Assembly: GCF_019239235.1 (NCBI RefSeq)
Contig: NZ_JAAZTS010000001.1
Location: 1 to 64,000 of the forward strand
DNA length: 64,000 bases
Reading direction: 5' to 3'
Origin: Caecibacteroides pullorum
GTDB lineage: Bacteria > Bacteroidota > Bacteroidia > Bacteroidales > Bacteroidaceae
The notes below the pieces were generated by a model that saw only the letters and a program-made list of their open reading frames with translations, was not told where the DNA came from and did not search any database. Every line of letters begins with the position of its first letter. Position 1 is the stretch's first letter. A program made the translations under genes and the position numbers. Below, one piece after another: positions 37,901-45,263 of this stretch.

Positions 37901-39033
37901 AGCGGCAGTTGGAAAATATTTTGGTTTCCATCAAAGCGAAGAATAAGGTGGTTACCCGCAACGTCAATAATGCTCGAAGAGGAAGCGGACGTCAGGCTAA
38001 AGTACAGCTTACTCCACGTGGACAGTTGCACAACGAAACCATTTATGGCTCCATACATCGTTATGTGACGAAGTTGGAGAAGGTGGGCGGTAACTTTGAT
38101 GGCGAACAGATAGCAAAAGTGGCCAACCTGCGTTATCGGGAGGCGTTACAAGCAAGGCTCGAAGCGTTTGGAGGTGATGCCAAGAAAGCCTTTACAGGTA
38201 AAAACGCATTGGACAAAAATCCTCTTTATTTGAAGGATACTCGTACAGAAGTTCCTTTGAAGGTAAAAACGGTTTCTACAGAGACTCTCTATACCATCCG
38301 TAAGGCGGTGGCGCCTGATTTGAATGTAGATAAAGTAATTGATGCGAAGGTACGAAATGTCTTGGAAGAACGCCTGCAAGAGTATGGAGGCGATCCGAAG
38401 AAGGCGTTTGTCAATCTCGACGAGAATCCTATTTATTTGAATAAGGCCAAAGGTATTACCATCAAACGTGTTGCAATTACAGGAGTGAACAATGCCATTG
38501 CCCTGCATGATAAAAAAGATGTAGGCGGGCATATCATGCTCGATGCTTCTGGCAGAAAGCAGCCTGTTGACTTTGTGAATACCGGCAATAATCATCATGT
38601 AGCTATCTATCGCGATGCAGAAGGCATTCTGCAAGAAGTAGTTGTCTCTTTCTACGAAGCGGTAGCTAGAGTTTCTTTGGGGTTGCCAATTATAGATAGG
38701 GAATACCATAAGGAAGATGGATGGCAGTTTCTGTTTACAATGAAACAGAACGAATATTTTGTTTTCCCTAATTCTGAAACAGGTTTCGATCCCCAGGAAG
38801 TGGATTTGACTGATGAAACAAATTACGCATTGATAAGTCCGAATCTGTTTAGGGTACAGAAATTGGCATCAAAATATTATGTGTTCAGACATCATTTGGA
38901 AACAACCGTTGAAGATGTAGCCTCTTTACGTGATATTACATGGAAAAGAATACAAGCAACTAACTACTTAAATAATATTATAAAAGTCCGTGTCAATCAC
39001 ATTGGCCGGATTGTATCTGTAGGCGAATATTGA
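34921..39033 (+). CDS. cas9: CRISPR-associated endonuclease Cas9 (type II-C)
   Basis: 1370 residues. RuvC-I at the N-terminus (LGLDLGTNSIGW, catalytic Asp8), Arg-rich bridge helix (RTLKRGMRRNLQRYKLRRDY, about 61-80), recognition lobe (about 85-670), RuvC-II with Glu683 in IRIEMAREL, HNH domain with His767 in DIEHILP and the Asn in FSNKTLEYRSVN, RuvC-III with His933 and Asp936 in RHHAMDALTIA, and a long PAM-interacting C-terminus (about 1000-1370). All catalytic residues are present. First gene of the cas9-cas1-cas2 operon. No cas4 or csn2 is present, so subtype II-C. PAM cannot be read from the sequence. Confidence 0.98.
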   Translation: MKRILGLDLGTNSIGWALVNEAETVNEKSSIVKLGVRVNPLTVDEQKNFEAGKSIPTNAGRTLKRGMRRNLQRYKLRRDYLIQCLKEYGWITSDTLLYECGNRTTFETYRLRAKAVDEEIALEELGRVLLMINKKRGYKSNRKAKSSDEGQLIDGMAIAMDLYHNGITPGEYVYSLLSKGKKYVPAFYRSDLLGEFDRIWDYQCTYYSDILTPQFKELIRGKSSQVTSKLFKQQYNLFTADNKEKDKRLQAYCRRADALKKRLPVEEVAAALCDVNRDVNASSGYLGTISDRSKKLFFNKQTVGQYLMLELDKDSHFSVKNEVFYRQDYLNEFEAIWEKQAEYHPELTPDRKKILRDVVIFYQRPLKSQKDLVACCELERRRIEVMKDGKVRSVEIGPKVCPKSSPLFQDFKIWHVLNNLKVRDKATGDERFLELDEKEILFSELAIKSKLSKTEALKLLYQKPKGLDLNYDSVEGNTTQAALFEAYQTVIAMTGHGEYVFSKMSASEVMSVVEGVFGGLGFNTSVLRFDSLLQGKELEKQDSYRLWHLLYSYEGDNSVTGTDGLVAKVASLLRCDEEYAKVVAGVTFQPDYGSLSAKAIRRILPHMRAGNEYSLACEYAGYKHSRRSLTKEELEQKDYKDHLELLPRNSLRNPVVEKILNQMVNVVNAVVDAYGKPDEIRIEMARELKKSAKEREEMTAAINKATSEHERIKEILNKEFGIQHVSHNDIVRYKLYCELKNNGYKTLYSDTYIPQEKLFSKEVDIEHILPQARLFDDSFSNKTLEYRSVNIEKSNQTAWDYVAAKWGEEGSLRYKKRVDDLLAAGVIGKSKHDKLLMKQEDIPTDFINRDLRDTQYIARKAREILEDLVPMVVSTTGAVTDRLREDWQLVDVMQELNWDKYAMKGLTEEWTDKDGRRISRIKEWTKRNDHRHHAMDALTIAFTKHSFIQYLNNLNARSDKSGSIYAIEQKELYRDNHGKLRFIMPFEGFRSEAKRQLENILVSIKAKNKVVTRNVNNARRGSGRQAKVQLTPRGQLHNETIYGSIHRYVTKLEKVGGNFDGEQIAKVANLRYREALQARLEAFGGDAKKAFTGKNALDKNPLYLKDTRTEVPLKVKTVSTETLYTIRKAVAPDLNVDKVIDAKVRNVLEERLQEYGGDPKKAFVNLDENPIYLNKAKGITIKRVAITGVNNAIALHDKKDVGGHIMLDASGRKQPVDFVNTGNNHHVAIYRDAEGILQEVVVSFYEAVARVSLGLPIIDREYHKEDGWQFLFTMKQNEYFVFPNSETGFDPQEVDLTDETNYALISPNLFRVQKLASKYYVFRHHLETTVEDVASLRDITWKRIQATNYLNNIIKVRVNHIGRIVSVGEY

Positions 39034-39035
39034 AT

Positions 39036-40300
<1,265 letters not shown>

Positions 40301-40301
40301 A

Positions 40302-40336
40302 AATGAATAATCCCATTCAAAGTGGGATTATTCATT
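40302..40336. terminator. Hairpin between cas2 and the array
   Basis: A perfect 14-base stem: AATGAATAATCCCA (40302-40315) with TGGGATTATTCATT (40323-40336). It lacks a long T-tract on either strand but is the only strong hairpin between cas2 and the array. It can end the cas mRNA and also stop minus-strand crRNA transcripts. Confidence 0.6.
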
Positions 40337-40407
40337 TCTGGAGACTTTCTTTTTTATTTCTGATTTTCTTTATAAATCATTGCTATATAAGTTGTTATAT
40401 ATAATCA

Positions 40408-42528
40408 GTTGTCTCCAATGGTTCAAAGATACTAATTTGAAAGCAAATCACAACAGATTAGTAACCGAAGATAATTTGAACACGTTGTCTCCAATGGTTC
40501 AAAGATACTAATTTGAAAGCAAATCACAACGAGATACTCGTCGATAACTGTAGACGTCGAGTTGTCTCCAATGGTTCAAAGATACTAATTTGAAAGCAAA
40601 TCACAACCTATTTCGCGGGTTGCAGCATAGCGTAGCGGTTGTCTCCAATGGTTCAAAGATACTAATTTGAAAGCAAATCACAACACACCCATCTTGGTAC
40701 CGTCCTTGCATTGTGTTGTCTCCAATGGTTCAAAGATACTAATTTGAAAGCAAATCACAACACTACTTCGAGACACAAAATGCCGTTGAAAGTTGTCTCC
40801 AATGGTTCAAAGATACTAATTTGAAAGCAAATCACAACCGTTTTTTTTATCTTTATCATCGCAATTAAGTTGTCTCCAATGGTTCAAAGATACTAATTTG
40901 AAAGCAAATCACAACCGCAAAAGTCTTCGACTTTAGGATGTCGACGTTGTCTCCAATGGTTCAAAGATACTAATTTGAAAGCAAATCACAACGTACTCGT
41001 TCGCCAAAGTCGCCAAGGCAGGTTGTCTCCAATGGTTCAAAGATACTAATTTGAAAGCAAATCACAACTACATTTAGAGAATTGCTACACTCAGAAGTGT
41101 TGTCTCCAATGGTTCAAAGATACTAATTTGAAAGCAAATCACAACGCAGACTAATCAGCAGGCTATCGTTCGTGTGTTGTCTCCAATGGTTCAAAGATAC
41201 TAATTTGAAAGCAAATCACAACCTGTTTCGTGGGTTCATGCACAGCGTCGCAGTTGTCTCCAATGGTTCAAAGATACTAATTTGAAAGCAAATCACAACG
41301 CTGGTGTCCACATTCATGCGCGCACACGGTTGTCTCCAATGGTTCAAAGATACTAATTTGAAAGCAAATCACAACAACGGCATTTTGGCTTTCAAAGTAG
41401 TTGATGTTGTCTCCAATGGTTCAAAGATACTAATTTGAAAGCAAATCACAACAGTTATGTAGCGTATAGTTTTTTCGCCTACGTTGTCTCCAATGGTTCA
41501 AAGATACTAATTTGAAAGCAAATCACAACACTTGCCGCGTCTTTCAGTAATTTGTCAAGGTTGTCTCCAATGGTTCAAAGATACTAATTTGAAAGCAAAT
41601 CACAACTGTTCGGACATGTGATAGAACGTAAGAATGGTTGTCTCCAATGGTTCAAAGATACTAATTTGAAAGCAAATCACAACCCTCCGTTGTATGTTCC
41701 CCGTGACCTTTGTGTTGTCTCCAATGGTTCAAAGATACTAATTTGAAAGCAAATCACAACACCGCAAGTAAATTATATTGATATGGCTTTGTTGTCTCCA
41801 ATGGTTCAAAGATACTAATTTGAAAGCAAATCACAACATTAGCCAAGGTCGCTAAGGCGGCAGCCAAGTTGTCTCCAATGGTTCAAAGATACTAATTTGA
41901 AAGCAAATCACAACAGTAGATTATCTATCCAAGCATTCATTTCTGTTGTCTCCAATGGTTCAAAGATACTAATTTGAAAGCAAATCACAACACTTGGGCT
42001 GTGATGCTTAACAAACCAAGTGTTGTCTCCAATGGTTCAAAGATACTAATTTGAAAGCAAATCACAACATGGCATAGTGACGACCTTGTGGGGCGCCTGT
42101 TGTCTCCAATGGTTCAAAGATACTAATTTGAAAGCAAATCACAACTATTGTCAGCCTTATTAGATAATTCGCCTAGTTGTCTCCAATGGTTCAAAGATAC
42201 TAATTTGAAAGCAAATCACAACGATTGCAATTACCTTTTTGGAGGCTGCGTCGTTGTCTCCAATGGTTCAAAGATACTAATTTGAAAGCAAATCACAACA
42301 TACCCTGTTTAGAATGATTTTAAATAAGGTTGTCTTCAATGGTTCAAAGATACTAATTTGAAAGCAAATCACAACTTCTCTTCAGCTAGTTTCTTGGCTT
42401 TTTCGTTGTCTCCAATGGTTCAAAGATACTAATTTGAAAGTAAATCACAACATGTCGATATAGAAGAGATGCTCGATGACAGTTGTCTCCAATGGCTCAA
42501 AGATACTAAAATGAAAACGATTCACAAC
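40408..42528 (-). CRISPR. Type II-C CRISPR array, 28 repeats and 27 spacers
   Basis: The repeat is 47 bases; on the plus strand it begins GTTGTCTCCAATGG and ends GCAAATCACAAC. Spacers are 29 or 30 bases. The repeats at 42329 and 42405 have one substitution each and the last one (42482-42528) has six; all others are identical, so the old end is at 42528 and the young end is next to cas2. The tracrRNA anti-repeat shows that crRNAs are transcribed from the minus strand. In that direction each repeat has TTG at positions 2-4 and TATCTTTG at 24-31, spaced by 19 bases. Spacers 3/11, 5/13 and 8/19 are related pairs. Confidence 0.98.
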
Positions 42529-42625
42529 GAAGTTAAACCTCAAATTCTGATATATCAGCTGTCCTTTGATGTCTTAAAGCTGCTAATTCTAAGTCGAATA
42601 GTAAGGTTGTGCTAGAATTTGTTTT

Positions 42626-42645
42626 ACTGTAATTGTAATTTGTAA
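42626..42645 (+). repeat. 20-base direct repeat, right flank of the CRISPR-Cas locus
   Basis: Identical to 34696-34715 (ACTGTAATTGTAATTTGTAA), same orientation, 97 bases after the last CRISPR repeat. Between it and the smalltalk gene (42646-42807), nothing is recognised. Confidence 0.85.
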
Positions 42646-42807
42646 TTGCAATATAGCTGGCTTTCGAAGCCTGATTGGGTGTAAAAGATTGTTTAGAGAA
42701 ACGAGTGGCGTGAAGCAAATCACCCGCCCCTCATTCCTTTGTTTTGCAAGGTTCCTGAGGCGGCGAGTGTTTCATTCAGTGCTTGTGTTGTCGCATGCAG
42801 CGCAGGG

Positions 42808-42906
42808 CTACATCATGCAGCTGGTGACGCCCAGCGTAGTTCCAATGGCGGTCAGAATGGTGACCAGCGTCTGGATAATGGTTTTCCAAATAGTTTTCTT
42901 GTCCAT
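42808..42906 (-). CDS. Smalltalk micro-protein
   Basis: 32 residues beginning MDKKTIWKTIIQTLVTILT and ending in VTSCMM. I recognise it as the smalltalk family, a very short Bacteroidetes protein usually found beside an HU-like DNA-binding gene, as here. It is a single hydrophobic helix that starts after four polar residues and ends in a Cys-containing tail. Function unknown. In many genomes a peptidoglycan amidase gene follows; none is seen here, and the locus instead abuts the CRISPR array. Confidence 0.85.
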   Translation of the reverse strand: MDKKTIWKTIIQTLVTILTAIGTTLGVTSCMM

Positions 42907-43026
42907 TTCGTTAATTGATAATTGAGAATTGAAAATTAGATGCTTCGTAAGTTGAAAATAGAGAATTGATAATTAATTTCGGCCGCATTCTTAATTTTCA
43001 ATTCTCCATTATTCATTCTCCACGAT
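42907..43026. repeat. AT-rich GAGAATT-type repeat element
   Basis: Tandem words such as AATTGATAATTGAGAATTG on the left and AATTTTCAATTCTCCATT on the right form a loose inverted repeat around CGGCCGC. The element fills the gap between the smalltalk and HU-like genes. It is related to 43541-43633, which has the same CGGCCGC centre. Confidence 0.75.
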
Positions 43027-43520
43027 TACAGCGGGCTGCCTCCTTCTTCTTCGTCCTCGCCGCCGGGCTCGGGTTCAGGGGTGGTGTCTTCTTCGAGGGT
43101 ACCGCCGGCGGTGTAGACCGTCAGCTCGGTCAGGCGGGCGGACTTGCGCAGCTCGGCGTTGCTCCAGGTCTTGGTGTTGCGCACGTTCAGGTGGACGCCC
43201 GTAATGAGGCTGGTGGTCCACGCCTCGGCCGTCTCGGCTCCCTTCGAGGAGATGCCCACGGAGAAGAGGCCCAGGTCGCCCAGGCGGACGGACTTTCCGT
43301 CGAGCACCAGCTCCTTCAGACAGGCGAGCATGTCGATGAGAACGCCGTGGATAACGCCGCGCGAGTAGGGCGAGTTGTGTTCAGAAATGTGGGTAACGAA
43401 GTCTTCGAATTCTACCGTGCGGTCCTGCACGGCACGGGCATACCACTTGGCGGGTGCGTCGGGGTCCTGCGGCGACTTGGCCGCGTAACGTCTGTACTTT
43501 AATGTTCCGATTGTTGACAT
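43026..43520 (-). CDS. HU-like DNA-binding protein (HU-HIG type)
   Basis: 164 residues. The first about 125 residues match the HU-like family of Bacteroidetes (STIGTLKYRRYAAKSPQDPD start, FEDFVTHISEHNSPYSRGVI helical part, VRLGDLGLFSVGISSKG beta arm). The tail (about 140-164) is acidic and Gly/Glu/Pro-rich (LEEDTTPEPEPGGEDEEEGG). It should bind and bend DNA. The gene is flanked on both sides by the same AT-rich repeat type and followed by the smalltalk gene, probably one transcript. Confidence 0.9.
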   Translation of the reverse strand: MSTIGTLKYRRYAAKSPQDPDAPAKWYARAVQDRTVEFEDFVTHISEHNSPYSRGVIHGVLIDMLACLKELVLDGKSVRLGDLGLFSVGISSKGAETAEAWTTSLITGVHLNVRNTKTWSNAELRKSARLTELTVYTAGGTLEEDTTPEPEPGGEDEEEGGSPL

Positions 43521-43540
43521 AGCTTTGTTGTTTTAAATTG

Positions 43541-43633
43541 TGTTTGGCTAATTAATAATTGAGAATGGATAATTGAGAATGGATAGCGCCTCGGCCGCAG
43601 GCTAATTCTTCATTCTTCGTTCTTCATTACTCA
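43541..43633. repeat. AT-rich GAGAATGG-type repeat element
   Basis: Two copies of TAATTGAGAATGGA-type words on the left, a centre with CCTCGGCCGCAGGC, then TTCTTCATTCTTCGTTCTTC on the right. It sits upstream of the HU-like gene, so this gene is enclosed by two related elements. Confidence 0.75.
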
Positions 43634-43702
43634 TTCACAAAAGCAAAGATAGGGCCTCTCCGCCACGTGACAAAATAAAAATGGTCGCTGGGAAGTGAAA
43701 AT

Positions 43703-43792
43703 GTGTTAACGAAATAGAGAAATTGTGTTAATGAAAATAACGCATTGATTTACAGTGTGTAAAACGGTGTTTTCGCGTGCTAAAAGCATTGT
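43703..43792. repeat. Degenerate 22-base-period palindrome array
   Basis: Units at 43703, 43725, 43747 and 43769 with a possible fifth at 43791. The third unit holds the 7-1-7 near-palindrome TTTACAG-T-GTGTAAA, the second GTTAATG-A-AAATAAC. The 7-base spacers are alike: aaattgt, gcattga, acggtgt, gcattgt. The spacing matches the arrays at 10941 and 21971, but symmetry is weaker, so this one is less certain. Confidence 0.5.
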
Positions 43793-43864
43793 TTTTCTAC
43801 AGATGGCATGATGCTCTCTTTCGTTTACGCTCTTTATGAAGTAGCATGAAAAGATTGTTTGGTA

Positions 43865-44070
43865 ACTGTAATCTGTAATTCGTAAGAGCTGTTTTGAATT
43901 CAGGAAAAATACAGCGTGCTATTACGAATTACAGATTACAGTAAGTGAATTTCGATTTGAAAGAGTGTGTACAGAATTTTATATTATATATATAAATATA
44001 TATATATAATATAACTGTATAAGTGGCGCACACATTTCGATTTTAGCTAACTGTAATCTGTAATTCGTAA
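43865..44070. repeat. Three copies of a 21-base repeat, one inverted, around an AT palindrome
   Basis: Copies at 43865-43885 and 44050-44070 (direct) and 43922-43942 (inverted), identical to each other. They begin ACTGTAATCTG and end CGTAA, and differ from the CRISPR-flanking 20-mer by one insertion and one substitution. Between the second and third copy, 43978-44018 is an AT-only alternating stretch (ATATAT) able to form a hairpin. No gene is visible here. Confidence 0.8.
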
Positions 44071-44167
44071 TAGTGTGTTGAACTCCACGCGCAACGTGAA
44101 CTTGTTGAAGCGTCGCATCGTCGAAGCCAAGGAGCGGGGCGAGGGCGTGTGGATCACGGTGAAGTGA
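44057..44167 (+). pseudogene. 3' remnant of a truncated gene
   Basis: A short open frame ending in TGA at 44165-44167, whose tail reads NLLKRRIVEAKERGEGVWI. Composition and codon use look protein-like, unlike the AT-rich DNA before it. It has no plausible start apart from GTG 44075 and is followed directly by a good terminator. It looks like the last about 30 codons of a gene cut by the repeat at 44050-44070. The original gene is not recognised. Confidence 0.45.
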
Positions 44168-44178
44168 AGAAACGGAAA

Positions 44179-44222
44179 AGGCGTCGTCCTGCCGCGGGGC
44201 AGGGGGCGCCTGCCTTTTTTAT
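44179..44222 (+). terminator. Terminator after the gene remnant
   Basis: Stem of AGGCG...CCTGCC with GGCAGG...CGCCT and seven T at 44214-44220. It lies 11 bases after the stop of the gene remnant. Confidence 0.75.
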
Positions 44223-44257
44223 CGGGGCGTCCCCTTCCGACTTTCAGCAGAATTTCC

Positions 44258-44265
44258 TACCTTTG
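44258..44265 (+). promoter_or_regulatory. -7 promoter box of the GSCFA gene
   Basis: TACCTTTG ends only five bases before the start codon at 44271. Transcription would start at or next to the ATG, so the mRNA may have almost no leader. No TTG at -33. Confidence 0.55.
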
Positions 44266-44270
44266 TTTTC

Positions 44271-45263
44271 ATGAACCGATTTTATACTTCCGTTGAAATG
44301 CCCGAGGGGCTGCCGCGATTTTCAGGGCGCGAGCGGCTGCTGCTGATGGGCTCTTGCTTTGCCACGAACATCGGCACGAGGCTGGTGGAGGCGAAGTTTG
44401 CCTGCGACGTCAATCCCTATGGGGTGCTCTACAATCCGATGTCTATCTCCGCCGCCTTGCGCGAGGCGCTGGAGGGGAAGGTCTATAGGGCGGACGACTT
44501 GCAGGCGTATGGCGACTTGTGGCACAGCCCGATGCACCACGGCGACTTCTCCGCCCCGACGGCCGAGGAGGCACTGGAGCGCATCAACACGCGCCTGGAG
44601 GTCCTGCGCGAGGAGCTGAAGGGGCTGGACGTGCTGGTAGCGACGTGGGGGACGGCGTGGGTGTACGAAGACGCGCAGACGGGCTGCATCGTGGGCAACT
44701 GCCACAAGAGGCCCGAACGCTGCTTCCGCCGCCGGCGGCTGACGGCGGAGGAGGTGGCGGACGAGTGGTGCGACCTCGTCGGGCGGCTGAGGGCGGCGAA
44801 CCCGTGCCTGAGGGTGCTGCTGACCGTGAGCCCCATCCGGCACTTGCGCGACGGGCTGCACGCCAACCAGCTGAGCAAGGCTACCCTGCTGCTGGCCGCC
44901 GACAGGCTGGTGGAGGCGATGCCCGACGTCGTGGGCTACTTTCCCGCCTACGAGCTGCTGAACGATGAGTTGCGCGACTACCGCTTCTATGCGGCGGATA
45001 TGGTGCACCCCTCGGACGTGGCGGTGGACTACGTGTGGCAACGCTTCTGCGAGGCTTGCCTGACGGACGAGGCAAGGCGGGTGATGGACGAATGCGACGC
45101 CATCCGTAAAGACTTGGCACACAAACCTTTCCGCCCGGACTCGGATGGCTATAAGAAATTTTTAGAACAAATTTTGTTAAAAATCGACCGACTTAACGAA
45201 AAATACCCGTACTTAGACTTCGAAAAAGAGAGAATGACATGTCGTATCCGATTGAACAAATAG
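44271..45263 (+). CDS. GSCFA domain protein
   Basis: 330 residues. The family motif is visible as LLMGSCFATNIGTRL (residues about 24-38), and the C-terminal half has the conserved LTVSPIRHLRDGLHANQLSK and YFPAYELLNDELRDYRFYAADMVHPS motifs. This is an SGNH-hydrolase-like fold, with Ser of GSC and the late Asp/His (DMVHPS) as probable active residues. No substrate is known. The 3' end overlaps the murF-alr start by 25 bases, so the two are co-transcribed, which hints at a role in envelope metabolism. Confidence 0.92.
   Translation: MNRFYTSVEMPEGLPRFSGRERLLLMGSCFATNIGTRLVEAKFACDVNPYGVLYNPMSISAALREALEGKVYRADDLQAYGDLWHSPMHHGDFSAPTAEEALERINTRLEVLREELKGLDVLVATWGTAWVYEDAQTGCIVGNCHKRPERCFRRRRLTAEEVADEWCDLVGRLRAANPCLRVLLTVSPIRHLRDGLHANQLSKATLLLAADRLVEAMPDVVGYFPAYELLNDELRDYRFYAADMVHPSDVAVDYVWQRFCEACLTDEARRVMDECDAIRKDLAHKPFRPDSDGYKKFLEQILLKIDRLNEKYPYLDFEKERMTCRIRLNK

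Noticed and set aside
41992..42021. Spacer 21 with short inverted ends (ACTTGG/CCAAGT) as a special element
   Set aside because: A six-base inverted end in one of 27 spacers is expected by chance; length and context are those of a normal spacer.
40408..42528. Transcription of the array from the plus strand, in line with the cas genes
   Set aside because: The anti-repeat, nexus and terminator make a tracrRNA only on the minus strand, and it pairs with the minus-strand repeat.
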